NCBI GenBank assembly: GCA_025350465.1 | Contig: JANXXU010000048.1 | Coordinates: 1 to 64,000 of the forward strand | Direction of reading: 5' to 3' | Source of the DNA: Alphaproteobacteria bacterium | Lineage (GTDB): Bacteria > Pseudomonadota > Alphaproteobacteria > Micropepsales > Micropepsaceae | DNA: 64,000 bases | In this document: positions 50,741 through 60,367 of the stretch, in pieces | How the letters are laid out: every line of letters begins with the position of its first letter | Numbering within the stretch: the stretch's first letter is position 1 | Position numbers and translations under genes: made by a program | The notes under the pieces: model-generated | Database searches by the model: none | Told to the model about the DNA's origin: nothing | What the model saw: only the letters and a program-made list of their open reading frames with translations

Positions 50741-51529
50741 TCACTCTTTCGTCCGCGAAGCCTCGTGCCAGCGATGCAGCAGCTGCCATTCCAAGAGCGC
50801 GAGGAGAGAGTAAATGCCGATGCCCAAGAGCGAGAGCAGTGCGAGCGCGGCGAACATTTTCGCGATCTGCAAGCGATTGCTCGCCTCGATAATTCGCCAG
50901 GCGAGACCGGTCGAAGTCCCTGAACCGGCAACGAATTCGGCAACGACGGCGCCGATCAGCGCGAGGCCTCCCGAAATTTTCATTCCAGCAAGCAGATAGG
51001 GCAGGGCCGTCGGAATTTTCAGCCGCCACAGAGTCTGCAAGCCCGAAGCGCCATAGAGCTGAAACAATTCCTTGAGTTGAGGATCGGCCGAGCGAAGACC
51101 CAGCGTCGTGTTCGCCAAGATCGGAAAGAAGGCGACGATCGTTGCGAGGATCAAGACGGCGCGATCGGCGTGATCGACGCCCACCCAAATCAGAATCAAC
51201 GGCGCAATGGCGACGATCGGTGTCGTTTGCAGGACCACCGCATAAGGCAGGAGTGCGCGCTCGACCGTCCGACTTTGCGCGAACAAGACGGCGAAGAAGA
51301 AGCCGAGGCCGAGCGCCCAGAGAAAAGCCTCGATGGTAATCGTCAGCGTGATCCATGCGGACTGCGCCAGCGACGGCCATTCGCCGATCAGCGTCTCGCC
51401 GATCGCCGACGGCGCGGGCAGGACAAACGGTTGGATGCCATAGTGGCCGACCGCCCATTCCCAGAACCAGACCGCGCCCACTGCGACAAGGGCCGGCAAC
51501 AGATAAGCAAGAACACGCTGTCCGCTCAT
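50741..51529 (-). CDS. ABC transporter permease, NitT/TauT family
   Basis: A 262-residue inner-membrane permease with six TM spans. The EAA motif that docks to the ATPase reads ELFQLYGASGLQTLWRLKIP near residue 152, typical of the SsuC/TauC/ThiX class. The start overlaps the ATPase stop (ATGA). With the two upstream genes it forms a complete importer. Confidence 0.92.
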   Translation of the reverse strand: MSGQRVLAYLLPALVAVGAVWFWEWAVGHYGIQPFVLPAPSAIGETLIGEWPSLAQSAWITLTITIEAFLWALGLGFFFAVLFAQSRTVERALLPYAVVLQTTPIVAIAPLILIWVGVDHADRAVLILATIVAFFPILANTTLGLRSADPQLKELFQLYGASGLQTLWRLKIPTALPYLLAGMKISGGLALIGAVVAEFVAGSGTSTGLAWRIIEASNRLQIAKMFAALALLSLLGIGIYSLLALLEWQLLHRWHEASRTKE

Positions 51530-52272
51530 GAATGCGCACCCTCCAAGAGGACCTCGCGCAAGGCGCGGCAGCGTTCGGCGTATTCCGGCGAGTGACGGAA
51601 TTCCGCGTCGCGATTCATCGGTTGCGCCATGTTCAGGTCACCCACGATGCGGCCCGGGCGCGGGCGCATCACCAGCACACGCGACGACAGATAGACGCTC
51701 TCATAAATCGAGTGCGTGACGAAGAGGATCGTCAGGCCGCGCGCCTGCCATAAACCGCGCAGTTCGTCGTTCAGCCGTTCGCGGGTGAACTCGTCGAGCG
51801 CGGCGAACGGCTCGTCCATCAGCAGTACTCCAGGCTCCGGCGCCAGCGCGCGGGCCAATGACACGCGCATCTTCATGCCACCCGACAGCTCGCGCGGGAA
51901 GGCGTGTGCAAACGCGGTCAGGCCGACAAGTTCGAGCGTCTCCTTGATCCTGTTGCGAATGAGACCCTCTTCGGCGCCGAGAAGTTCGAGCGGCAATCGC
52001 ACGTTTTTCTCAACCGTCGCCCAGGGCATCAACGCCGCGTCCTGGAAGACGAAACCGAGACGCGGTCGCGAACCGGTCCACGTGATCGTGCCCGATGTCG
52101 GCTCCGTCAATCCGGCCGCGAGGCGCAGGATCGTGCTCTTGCCGCAGCCCGAGGGTCCGACCAACGACACGAATTCGCCGTCGGCGACGCTGAAGCCGAC
52201 GCGATCGAGCGCCAGCACGTCGTTCGCGAATCGCTTGCCGACTGTCTCGAACGTCAGCAGTGTCGCCGCCAT
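51526..52272 (-). CDS. ABC transporter ATP-binding protein, NitT/TauT family
   Basis: A 248-residue ATPase of the SsuB/TauB class. Walker A GPSGCGKSTILR near residue 38; signature ELSGGMKMRVSLARAL near 133, with Met replacing the more common Gln/Met pair; Walker B VLLMDEPFAALDEFTRE; H-loop TILFVTHSIYE. Seven bases separate it from the substrate-binding gene upstream, and it overlaps the permease downstream by 4 nt. Confidence 0.94.
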   Translation of the reverse strand: MAATLLTFETVGKRFANDVLALDRVGFSVADGEFVSLVGPSGCGKSTILRLAAGLTEPTSGTITWTGSRPRLGFVFQDAALMPWATVEKNVRLPLELLGAEEGLIRNRIKETLELVGLTAFAHAFPRELSGGMKMRVSLARALAPEPGVLLMDEPFAALDEFTRERLNDELRGLWQARGLTILFVTHSIYESVYLSSRVLVMRPRPGRIVGDLNMAQPMNRDAEFRHSPEYAERCRALREVLLEGAHS

Positions 52273-52278
52273 CTCGTC

Positions 52279-53325
52279 TTAGTGCGTTTTGGCGGGCTTG
52301 GGGGCGGTGCCACGAGCCTTGCCGACGAAGGCCAGCGTGTAGGCCTTTTTGTAGTCGAGCGTCTTATCGAAGACGCCGTTCGCCGCCATCAGATCGAAGA
52401 ACGCTTTCCAGCGCGCGTCGGTCATAGCGCCGATCCCGAGCGTTGCCGCGTCACCTGACATCACAATCCCATGTTCGCGCATCGCAGCGATTCCGTTCGC
52501 GATCAAGTCGTCCGTCATCTCGGGATTGTCGCGCTTGATGAGCACGTTGCCGGGCGAAGGATCGCCGTTGAGATAGCTCTTCCAGCCGGCGACCGACGCG
52601 TCGACGAACGCCTTCACAACGGCCGCGCGTCCGCGCACGTCGACACCGCGCGCCAGAATGAAATTCGAATATCCGGGATAACCGGAGTCGGAGAGCAGGA
52701 AGACTTGCGGTTTGAACTTGCCCTCTTTCTCGATCAGGTAGGGCTCCGACGACACATAGCCTTGCTGGATGGCTTGCGGGTCGGTGAGAAACGGCGCCGC
52801 GTTGAAGGTGTATTTGCGTATCTGGGCGTCGTTGAAATCGTATTTCGCGCGCGCCCATACCCACCAGGTCGAGATCGTTGCATCCGAGATCATGATGGGT
52901 TTGCCCTTCATGTCGGCGATGCTTTTGATGTCGGCGCGAGGATGCGTGATCAGGACCTGCGGATCCTTTTGGAAGATCGCGGCAACGGCTTGAACATCTG
53001 CGCCGGCGGCGATCAGATTGAGCGGCTGAAACTGGTTCGAGCCCATGACGAAGTCGACAGCGCCGGCGGCGATCAGTTGCGGCGGGTTTACCGCCGGCCC
53101 GCCCTGCCGGATCGTGACGTCGAGCCCGGCCTTGGCGTAAAGGCCCGTCGCCAGCGCCTGATAGTAGCCGCCATGCTCGGCTTGCGCTTTCCAATCGGTT
53201 GCGAAAGTGACTTTGACCGGAGGCTTTGCCGTCGCGAGCTTTGCCTTGGCCGCAAAACTCGGGTCGGCTGCGGCGAAAATGACCAGCGCGAGAAGGCCAA
53301 GGCGGATGCGGCGTGCAAACAGCAT
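52279..53325 (-). CDS. ABC transporter substrate-binding protein, NMT1/THI5-like
   Basis: A 348-residue periplasmic binding protein with a Sec signal (LGLLALVIFAAADPSFA). The N-terminal KVTFATDWKAQAEHGGYYQA and GLDVTIRQGGPAVNPPQLI, then GAVDFVMGSNQFQPLNL, match the NMT1/THI5-like group, which includes binders of thiamine-pyrimidine precursors, riboflavin and sulfonates. The FATDWKAQAEHGGYYQA segment is most like the pyrimidine/riboflavin-type members. First gene of the importer operon. No riboswitch fits in the short upstream gap. Confidence 0.88.
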   Translation of the reverse strand: MLFARRIRLGLLALVIFAAADPSFAAKAKLATAKPPVKVTFATDWKAQAEHGGYYQALATGLYAKAGLDVTIRQGGPAVNPPQLIAAGAVDFVMGSNQFQPLNLIAAGADVQAVAAIFQKDPQVLITHPRADIKSIADMKGKPIMISDATISTWWVWARAKYDFNDAQIRKYTFNAAPFLTDPQAIQQGYVSSEPYLIEKEGKFKPQVFLLSDSGYPGYSNFILARGVDVRGRAAVVKAFVDASVAGWKSYLNGDPSPGNVLIKRDNPEMTDDLIANGIAAMREHGIVMSGDAATLGIGAMTDARWKAFFDLMAANGVFDKTLDYKKAYTLAFVGKARGTAPKPAKTH

Positions 53326-53393
53326 TGAGGGAGTCCTCGGGTAAGTGACTCCCACGTTAGCCGACCGACCCGTCCGCCGTCACTGGCTCGAAG

Positions 53394-53921
53394 CTAAGGC
53401 ACCGACTGGCACGTTGCCGCGCGACGGGCCTGGTCGATTTCGGCTTCCCGCTTGTCGTCGTTGACCAACGTGCGGAACAGGACCAGCCCCTTCGTCGTCG
53501 GCGCGTTGACGGTAATCGTCCCGGCTGTGTCGATCGGCGCAGACTGGCCCGGTCCGAGCAGGATGATCGTTGCCGGCTGGCCTTTGGCCGCCGTGTCGTT
53601 CAACACAAAGAAATTGTCGGTGTTGTCGGCGTAAAGCGCGACCGACCAATAGGTGTCGCTCGGCGCCCCCGTCACGATCTTCAACGGCCGTCGGCTGACA
53701 TCGAAAGCGCATGTCGAGTAGAGCAGATCGGGGCTCGGCTTGACGATCGTGCGCGACTGGTCGGTCGCGCGCTCGCCGTGCGAGATCGAATTGATCCGTC
53801 CTTGTGCGACCTTGCCCATCGCGCGCCACATGATCAACGACGGGGCCTGACTGACCACGAGCCAGTGGATCGCCGTCGCGAGTACCAGCGTGAACAGCCC
53901 CCACCTTGTCCAGCGTATCAT
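53394..53921 (-). CDS. DUF1254-family exported protein
   Basis: A 175-residue protein with an N-terminal anchor (LFTLVLATAIHWLVVSQAPS) and a beta-rich body. SPDLLYSTCAFDVSRRPLKI and SDTYWSVALYADNTDNFFVL are the DUF1254 hallmarks. Short compared with full-length DUF1254 proteins, but of the size seen when paired with a DUF1214 gene. Its ATG overlaps the stop of that gene (ATGA). Function unknown; envelope location. Confidence 0.82.
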   Translation of the reverse strand: MIRWTRWGLFTLVLATAIHWLVVSQAPSLIMWRAMGKVAQGRINSISHGERATDQSRTIVKPSPDLLYSTCAFDVSRRPLKIVTGAPSDTYWSVALYADNTDNFFVLNDTAAKGQPATIILLGPGQSAPIDTAGTITVNAPTTKGLVLFRTLVNDDKREAEIDQARRAATCQSVP

Positions 53922-54493
53922 GAGCACGCTTCCTTGGTGATGGAGGGCACGGGTACGGCGTCGGGCCGCTCGCGGACGCTGTCGCCGGGATTGTAGAGCC
54001 GCAACGTCACCTCAAACCCGTTCTCCGACGTCGCAATCCAATTGCCTTCCTCAGGCGTCGTCGAAAGGCGCACGCTGAACGAGCCGTCGGCGCCGCGCAC
54101 GATGTTGGTCTTGGACACGGAGTAGCGCTTGCCGGGGTTGGGCAGCAGGAAATGATCGGTGCCGTAAACGGTTATGCTCCACCAGCGCGCGTCCGGATCC
54201 TTGCCGTCGATGCGGTAGGAGCATTTGCCGTCGAGCGCCTGGCCCGCGCTGTCGTGATTGGCCTCGTAATAGATGGTCTCGCTTTTGTTGAGCGCGAAGA
54301 GGCCCGTCAGCGCGATAAAGGTGCGCAAATAGGGGTCGGCCGTCGCGCTGCCGGTGAGCAGATTTGTCTGCCAGGGACCATTGTGCACCTGCGCGTCGCC
54401 GCCGCGCAGCGCGAATACGCCCACATAGGCCGTGCCGAGGCCGAGCACCGTGGCGATTGCAATCGATCCGAGCAAACGCAAAAGAAACCACAT
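53918..54493 (-). CDS. DUF1214-family exported protein
   Basis: A 191-residue protein with a membrane-anchor helix (LLGSIAIATVLGLGTAYVG) followed by GPWQTNLLTGSATADPYLRT, ALNKSETIYYEANHDSAGQ, WWSITVYGTDHFLLPNPGKR and GNWIATSENGFEVTLRLYNP, the DUF1214 pattern. Translationally coupled to the DUF1254 gene downstream. ATG 54493 is chosen; the frame to 54550 is unnecessary. Such pairs are common in Hyphomicrobiales. Confidence 0.86.
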   Translation of the reverse strand: MWFLLRLLGSIAIATVLGLGTAYVGVFALRGGDAQVHNGPWQTNLLTGSATADPYLRTFIALTGLFALNKSETIYYEANHDSAGQALDGKCSYRIDGKDPDARWWSITVYGTDHFLLPNPGKRYSVSKTNIVRGADGSFSVRLSTTPEEGNWIATSENGFEVTLRLYNPGDSVRERPDAVPVPSITKEACS

Positions 54494-54674
54494 GGACCCA
54501 ACCTTAAGATGCGCGGCCGACAACACAATGCGTCGCCGGGCAAATGTCAAATACCGCCGCGAACTGCGCTTAATGTCTCTTTTTCGGACAGTCCGCCGAT
54601 TTGCACATCTCCAATTGGTTGTGCGATGGGGCAGGGCAATGGTTTCGTAATTTTGGCGACGCTATTCTGCAAAC

Positions 54675-55694
54675 ATGACGATTGTCCCGCCGCCGATCTT
54701 GGATCTTGCCCACCTGGACGACGCCGGGTTCGAAAAGCTCTATCGCGAGGAGATCGAGCAGCCACTGCTCGCCAGGGAGACAGAGCGGCGCGCCGACGTC
54801 TCGACATTCCGGAGCCGCTTGATTCTGGGTTGCGTTGTTCTCCCGCCGATCGCCTATTTCGCCTGGCTGTACAGCCACAATGAGGCGGTCTTTATCGGCC
54901 TCGTCATCGGGCTGGTAGGCGTCGCGACGTTCGCCTACTGGCCGCTGTCTGAGCTTTACGATCAGGTCAAGTCGCGGATGCTGATAACGATCGCGGATGC
55001 CATGGGCTGTCATTACACCGCGACGCGCCTTGAAACCGCGATCATCCCGCGCATGCTCGACCTCGGCCTCCTGCCGCACTATGACCGCGCCAGCTACGAG
55101 GATTGTTTCACCGGCGAGCGCTACAAATGCGCCTTCGATTTGTTCGAAGCTCATCTCGAAGAGAAACATCAAACCAAGAACGGCACGAGTTGGTCGACCG
55201 TGTTTCGCGGCCAGATCGTGCGCGTTGCCTTCCCGAAGCACTTCCTTGGCGTGACCGTCGTACGGCGGAGCCTCGGTCTCTTCAATTTCCTGAATAGTTT
55301 CGGCAATAAGTTGCAGCATATCGGCTTGGAGGATCCCAAATTCGAACGCGACTTCGAAGTCTTCGGCTCCGATCAAGTGGAAGCGCGGGAACTGGTCCAC
55401 CCCGTGTTCATGGAGCGCTTGCTCGCGCTTGAAACGGCGTATGACGGCAAACGCCTTCGCTGCGGCTTTCAGGACGGCGATTTGCTGTTGGCCGTCGAGG
55501 GGCGCGACCGGTTCGAACTGGGCTCGATGTTTACGCCACTGGCCGACCCGAAGCGCGTGCGCGTCGTCGTCAACGACATCGCCGAGATATTGCGGTTGGT
55601 CGACTCCATGCTGACGGCGGAGCGCGCGCCGTTGCTGGCGCTCGGCAACAAAGACGTGCCCGCCGAAAACCCTCAGAACATCGCAAATCCCTAG
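54675..55694 (+). CDS. DUF3137 membrane protein
   Basis: A 339-residue protein. Two TM spans (LILGCVVLPPIAYFAWLY and AVFIGLVIGLVGVATFAYW, residues 48-90) precede a cytoplasmic domain. TVFRGQIVRVAFPKHFLGVT, HIGLEDPKFERDFEVFGSDQ and ARELVHPVFMERLLALETAY match DUF3137, often annotated as galanin-like by older pipelines. Function unknown. Divergent from DUF1214 (181-nt gap); convergent 4-nt overlap with the PBP gene. Confidence 0.85.
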   Translation: MTIVPPPILDLAHLDDAGFEKLYREEIEQPLLARETERRADVSTFRSRLILGCVVLPPIAYFAWLYSHNEAVFIGLVIGLVGVATFAYWPLSELYDQVKSRMLITIADAMGCHYTATRLETAIIPRMLDLGLLPHYDRASYEDCFTGERYKCAFDLFEAHLEEKHQTKNGTSWSTVFRGQIVRVAFPKHFLGVTVVRRSLGLFNFLNSFGNKLQHIGLEDPKFERDFEVFGSDQVEARELVHPVFMERLLALETAYDGKRLRCGFQDGDLLLAVEGRDRFELGSMFTPLADPKRVRVVVNDIAEILRLVDSMLTAERAPLLALGNKDVPAENPQNIANP

Positions 55695-57961
55695 AACGGC
55701 GAGCCTGCACCGGCATCGGGTTGAGGCTGGCGATAGGGGCCGTTTGCATCGTTAGGCGATGCACTTGGTTCGTGCGCTGCCCTGCCGGTCGACGACGATG
55801 CAGGCACAGTAATCACCATCGGCCTTCTGGAGGAGGTCGATGCAGATGGCGTCTCCCGGCTTTCGCCCGAGTGAGCTGGGGCTGCGTCCGAACGTGGCTG
55901 ATAGCGCGGAGAGGGAGGCGGCGGCGCATGACGCGGCTCGTCTCCTCCGAAGATACTGTCCAAGAAATTTTCAAGCACGCCGCGGTCATGCGGGCGGCGG
56001 TCGCTGTAAGTATCGCCGCGCTCGACCCAGGGCATGTCTTCGCCCTGCGCGTTTGCCTGCGCGTTGGCCAAGTCTTCGCCCGGCTGGCCGAACATGTCGA
56101 TGCCGGGAAGGGTGCGCACCGGAAGGTCCTTGTGTGCCGCCAGCATATACGCCTTCCAGATCGTCGCCGGAATGCTCCCGCCTACGACCTTGCTCATCGA
56201 CGTGTTGTCGTCGTTTCCGACCCACACGCCGGTCACGAGGTCGGCGGTGTAACCGATGAACCAGGCATCGCGCCAATCTTGGCTCGTGCCGGTCTTTGCT
56301 CCCGCAGGGCGTGGGCTGAGATCGGCGCGTTTGCCGGTGCCGGTTTGCGTCACCTCGAACATCATTTGATTCATTTGTGCGAGCTGTTCCGGCGCGATGA
56401 CGGGAGTCGGCGGCAATGCTTTGTGCTCGTAGAGCGTCGTCCCGTCGGTCGTCCGGACGTCGAGGATGACATAAGGCTCTGTCTTGTTGCCGTTGTTGGC
56501 GAAGGCGGCAAAGGAGCGCACCATTTCGTAGAGCGTCACTTCCGACGTGCCGAGCGGCAGCGAACGATTTGGCTCGAGCGGCGACGAGATGCCTAGCCGC
56601 TGAGCGACACGGATGATCGCGGTGCGTCCGACCTCATCGGCGACGCGCACGGCGACGGTGTTGACCGAGCGGGCCAGCGCATCGCGCAAGGTGATGGGGC
56701 CTAGATAATTGCCGTCGTAGTTCTCCGGACTCCAGCCGCGGTTCTCGTAAGGCGCGTCGTCGCGCTCAGTGTCGGGCGTGAGGCCGCTTTCGAGCGCTGC
56801 CAGATAGACGAACGGTTTGAACGAAGACCCCGGTTGGCGCCGCGCCTGATAGGCACGATTGAAATTGGAGGCGTTGTAATCCTTGCCGCCGACCAGGCTG
56901 CGCACGGCGCCGTCGGGTTCCATCGCGACGAGCGCGCCTTGCGATACGCCGCGTGCGGCACCTTCTTTGTTCAAAACCGATGTCAGATTCTTCTGCGCGA
57001 TCGTCTGCAGCTTCGTATCGATCGTCGTTCGAACGATCAGATCCTTGTCGAGCGGAACGTTCAGCTTACCAAGCTGGTCCATCACGAAATCGGCGAAATA
57101 ATTCGCGCTTTCGGTCCCTTCGTGCAGTACGGGCTTTGCCGGGTGGGCTTTGGCGTTGGTCGCCTCTTCCTGGGTGATCTTACCGTCGCCCAGCAGGAGG
57201 TCGACGACTGTGGACGCGCGCGCCTGCGCGACGGCCAAATCGGCTTCCGGGGAATAGCGCGACGGGGCTCTGGTCAGCGCCGCCAACATCGCTGCTTCGG
57301 CAATCGACACGTTGCGCGCCGATTTGCCGAAATATTCACGCGCTGCCGCATCGACGCCGTAGGCGCCGGCGCCCAGATAAATTCGATTGAGATAGAGCGT
57401 CAGGATGTCTTCCTTGCTGAAGTGACGCTCAAGCCAGAACGCGAGGAAGACCTCCTCGAGTTTGCGCGACCACGTCCGCTCGGGCTTGAGGAAGGTATTC
57501 TTGGCGAGCTGCTGGGTAATTGTCGATCCGCCTTGGACCACCTCTCCCGATGTCATATTGATGGTGAGTGCGCGCACCAGGCCGCGAACGTCGACGCCCC
57601 AATGCGAATAGAAGCGCCGATCCTCCATGATGAGGAACGACTCGGGCAAATATTTCGGCATTTCGGAGACGGCGACGCGAAACCCGAAAGCAGCGCCGCG
57701 CGAGGCGAACACTTTGCCTGCGGCATCCGTCAACGTGATCGACGGGGTCTTGTTGATGGCGTTGAGGTCGACGCCCTGCGGCAGCTCCGGCGCGTAAGCG
57801 TAGTACATCACGACGAACAACAACGAGGCGAATAGCACGCAGGCGCCGAAGCCGCTGGCGAGCCAAAACCACCATGGTCTGCGCACGTGAGCGGGCTCGC
57901 TCCACGGACCAAGTTCGGGCGGCTGTTCGTTCGGTGTCTCGGTCGGCGGAATGTCGGACAT
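55691..57961 (-). CDS. Class A penicillin-binding protein (PBP1A-type)
   Basis: A 756-residue bifunctional peptidoglycan synthase. Cytoplasmic Pro-rich tail, one TM (FWLASGFGACVLFASLLFVV), then a GT51 transglycosylase with MEDRRFYSHWG near residue 110 and QGGSTITQQLAKN near 140. The transpeptidase has SxxK in PGSSFKPFVY (near 380), SVN in ALARSVNTVA (near 430) and KTGTS near 555. The last 110 residues are a low-complexity Pro/Ser/Arg tail. Divergent from the GH42 gene. Confidence 0.95.
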   Translation of the reverse strand: MSDIPPTETPNEQPPELGPWSEPAHVRRPWWFWLASGFGACVLFASLLFVVMYYAYAPELPQGVDLNAINKTPSITLTDAAGKVFASRGAAFGFRVAVSEMPKYLPESFLIMEDRRFYSHWGVDVRGLVRALTINMTSGEVVQGGSTITQQLAKNTFLKPERTWSRKLEEVFLAFWLERHFSKEDILTLYLNRIYLGAGAYGVDAAAREYFGKSARNVSIAEAAMLAALTRAPSRYSPEADLAVAQARASTVVDLLLGDGKITQEEATNAKAHPAKPVLHEGTESANYFADFVMDQLGKLNVPLDKDLIVRTTIDTKLQTIAQKNLTSVLNKEGAARGVSQGALVAMEPDGAVRSLVGGKDYNASNFNRAYQARRQPGSSFKPFVYLAALESGLTPDTERDDAPYENRGWSPENYDGNYLGPITLRDALARSVNTVAVRVADEVGRTAIIRVAQRLGISSPLEPNRSLPLGTSEVTLYEMVRSFAAFANNGNKTEPYVILDVRTTDGTTLYEHKALPPTPVIAPEQLAQMNQMMFEVTQTGTGKRADLSPRPAGAKTGTSQDWRDAWFIGYTADLVTGVWVGNDDNTSMSKVVGGSIPATIWKAYMLAAHKDLPVRTLPGIDMFGQPGEDLANAQANAQGEDMPWVERGDTYSDRRPHDRGVLENFLDSIFGGDEPRHAPPPPSPRYQPRSDAAPAHSGESRETPSASTSSRRPMVITVPASSSTGRAAHEPSASPNDANGPYRQPQPDAGAGSPF

Positions 57962-58085
57962 GGATGAACCTAGTGCTGGGCGTTGAGCCCGCGCTATCCT
58001 GCTACTCGTCGAGTTCGTTCGCTATGCGCCATTGTCACTGCTTTTGCCGTTCGACGGAAGGTCGCGGCGGAATTAAGGAATATTC

Positions 58086-60041
58086 ATGCTGGGCGTTTGC
58101 TACTACCCCGAGCATTGGCCAGCGCATATGTGGGCCGACGACGCGAGGCGGATGGCCGATCTGGGCCTCAAATTTGTCCGGATCGGCGAGTTCGCGTGGA
58201 GCGCGGTCGAACCGCGCCCTGGCCAATTCGCCTGGTCCTGGCTGGACAGCGCGGTCGAGACACTTTCAGGCGCAGGTCTTCAGATCGTCATGGGGACGCC
58301 GACGGCAACCCCGCCCAAATGGCTCGTCGATCGCTCGCCAGACATCTTGCCTGTCGACGAGCGCGGTCGCCGCCGTGGGTTCGGATCGCGACGCCACTAT
58401 TGCTTTTCGAGCCGGACCTATCGCGAAGAGAGTGCCCGCATCACCCGCGCCTTTGCCGAGCGGTATGGCAAGCATCCAGGCGTCGCCGGATGGCAGACCG
58501 ACAACGAGTACGGCTGCCACAACACCGTCCATTCGTATTCAACCGACGCGTTACGCGCCTTTCGCGATTGGCTCGGGCGACGCTACGGCACGGTCGAAGC
58601 TTTGAACGCGGCATGGGGCAATCGGTTCTGGAGCATGGAGTATCGCAGTTTCGACGAGATCGATCTGCCGATGAGTGCGGTAACGGAACTCAATCCGAGC
58701 CATCGCTTGGATTTCTTCCGCTTCTCTTCGGATCAGGTGAGGAGTTTCAACGACAACCAGGTGGCGATTCTACGCGAGCATTCGCCCGGCCGCTTCGTCA
58801 CGCACAACTTCATGGGGGCGTTCCTCGATTTCAATCACTGGACTGTGCAGCGCAGTTTGGATTTCGCCAGCTGGGACAGCTATCCCCTTGGCTTCACCGA
58901 TACGGCGCCGATGATTTCTCGTGCCGACAAGGAACGCTATGCGCAGACAGGCCATCCCGATATTTCGGCCTTTCATCACGATCTTTATCGCGGTGTAGGC
59001 GGTGGCCGTTTCTGGGTGATGGAGCAGCAACCGGGACCGGTGAATTGGGCTCGCTGGAATCCAAGCCCCGCGCCTGGAATGGTGCGCCTTTGGGCATGGG
59101 AGGCGTTGGCGCACGGCGCCGAGGTCGTGAGTTTCTTCCGCTGGCGTCAAGCGCCATTTGCCCAAGAGCAAATGCATGCCGGTTTGAACCGCCCAGACAA
59201 TGTACTGGACATCGGCGGCCACGAAGCCGCCCGCGTTGCAACTGAACTCAAGGATGCTTGGTGGCAAGAAGCGCAGCAAGCGCCGCGCGCGAAAGCGCCG
59301 GTCGCGCTCCTATTCGACTACGAGAGCGCCTGGATTGCCCGCATTCAACCGCAAGGCGTGTCCTTCGATTATCTCTCGCTCGTCTTCAATTGGTACAGCG
59401 CGCTGCGTCGTCTCGGCGCCGACGTCGACATTGTATCGCCAGGCTTGCCCCTGGATGGCTATCGATTGGCTGTCGTTCCGATGCTGGCGCATATGGGTTA
59501 TGGAGCGACGGAAGCTCTAGAGCGCTTCCACGGCGTAACGCTCCTCGGCGTGCGTACCGGCTCGAAGACAGAATCGTTTCAGATTCCGAGCGATCTCCCA
59601 CCTGGGCTGTTGCAGAAGCTGTTGCCGATCAAAATTCCACGCGTCGAAAGCCTGCGTCCCGGCCTGACGCGAACCGTGAAATGGGGAAATCAACAGTTTT
59701 CATGCGACACCTGGGTCGAGCACGTCGAGCAAGGCGAGGGCATCGAGGCGCTAGCGACTTTTGCCGACGGCAAAGCGGCCCTCGTGCGGCAAGGACAGAG
59801 GCACTACCTCGCCTGCTGGCCTTCAAAAGACTTGATAGAGGCGACGCTCAAGCATTTGTTCGATCAGGCGAAGCTTTCAGTCACGCCGCTCCACGATGAC
59901 GTTCGCATCCGTCGGCGCGGCCCCGTTTCATTCGCGTTCAATTTCGGTTCGGGGCCGCAACCGGCGCCCGCTCCTCACGGCGCGCGGTTTCTTCTCGGGG
60001 GCGAGCATATCGCTCCCTACGATCTCGCCGCTTGGGTATGA
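58086..60041 (+). CDS. Beta-galactosidase, glycoside hydrolase family 42
   Basis: A 651-residue GH42 enzyme. The TIM barrel opens with GVCYYPEHWPAHMWADDARR. The acid/base glutamate is in WQTDNEYGCH (near residue 141) and the nucleophile in FWVMEQQPGPVNWA (near 313). A trimerisation domain starts at APVALLFDYESAWI and a small beta domain ends the protein. No signal peptide, so it acts on imported galactosides. A TAAGGAA site precedes the start. The GH5 enzyme at 11321 is the only other glycosidase in the window. Confidence 0.94.
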   Translation: MLGVCYYPEHWPAHMWADDARRMADLGLKFVRIGEFAWSAVEPRPGQFAWSWLDSAVETLSGAGLQIVMGTPTATPPKWLVDRSPDILPVDERGRRRGFGSRRHYCFSSRTYREESARITRAFAERYGKHPGVAGWQTDNEYGCHNTVHSYSTDALRAFRDWLGRRYGTVEALNAAWGNRFWSMEYRSFDEIDLPMSAVTELNPSHRLDFFRFSSDQVRSFNDNQVAILREHSPGRFVTHNFMGAFLDFNHWTVQRSLDFASWDSYPLGFTDTAPMISRADKERYAQTGHPDISAFHHDLYRGVGGGRFWVMEQQPGPVNWARWNPSPAPGMVRLWAWEALAHGAEVVSFFRWRQAPFAQEQMHAGLNRPDNVLDIGGHEAARVATELKDAWWQEAQQAPRAKAPVALLFDYESAWIARIQPQGVSFDYLSLVFNWYSALRRLGADVDIVSPGLPLDGYRLAVVPMLAHMGYGATEALERFHGVTLLGVRTGSKTESFQIPSDLPPGLLQKLLPIKIPRVESLRPGLTRTVKWGNQQFSCDTWVEHVEQGEGIEALATFADGKAALVRQGQRHYLACWPSKDLIEATLKHLFDQAKLSVTPLHDDVRIRRRGPVSFAFNFGSGPQPAPAPHGARFLLGGEHIAPYDLAAWV

Positions 60042-60065
60042 CACCATAGGTTGCGTTAACTGTTC

Positions 60066-60094
60066 TTGACGATACTGGATAAAGTAATCATAGA
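60066..60094 (+). promoter_or_regulatory. Candidate sigma-70-type promoter
   Basis: TTGACG (60066-60071) and CATAGA (60089-60094) are separated by 17 nt. Downstream, GAAGCCC/GGGCTTC (60142-60148/60156-60162) forms a 7-bp hairpin in the probable leader of the small ORFs at 60203. Confidence 0.4.
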
Positions 60095-60202
60095 AGATCG
60101 CAGGCGGCTTTAAGACCGTCGTCACTGCAGAAGGTTATTCTGAAGCCCACGGTAGGGGCTTCGAGGAACTTTCAGCCACCTCGAACCCACGGAGAATGGC
60201 CG

Positions 60203-60367
60203 ATGGATTTGTTCATCGCAGTGGGGGTTTTGTTTGCGATCGGATATGCCGCGGGGTACGGCATCCGGGCGTCAGTCTCGTATGCGCGTCGGATGCGTGT
60301 CCGGCGTGAGCGAGCACCAGTCGAAGAGTTCGACTATTTGGTCGAGGGCCCAGCATGGATGCGTTGA
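60203..60367 (+). CDS. Small single-TM protein (54 residues)
   Basis: ATG 60203 has GGAGA about 9-10 nt upstream and opens a 54-residue frame. An N-terminal TM helix (DLFIAVGVLFAIGYAAGYGI) is followed by a basic stretch (SYARRMRVRRERAP) and an acidic tail (EEFDYLVEG), a coherent inside-positive membrane miniprotein. No known family. It overlaps the next small ORF by 13 nt in another frame. Confidence 0.5.
   Translation: MDLFIAVGVLFAIGYAAGYGIRASVSYARRMRVRRERAPVEEFDYLVEGPAWMR

Noticed and set aside
52279-53393. TPP or FMN riboswitch before the NMT1/THI5-like transporter
   Set aside because: The gap to the neighbouring gene is under 70 nt and lacks the conserved riboswitch cores.
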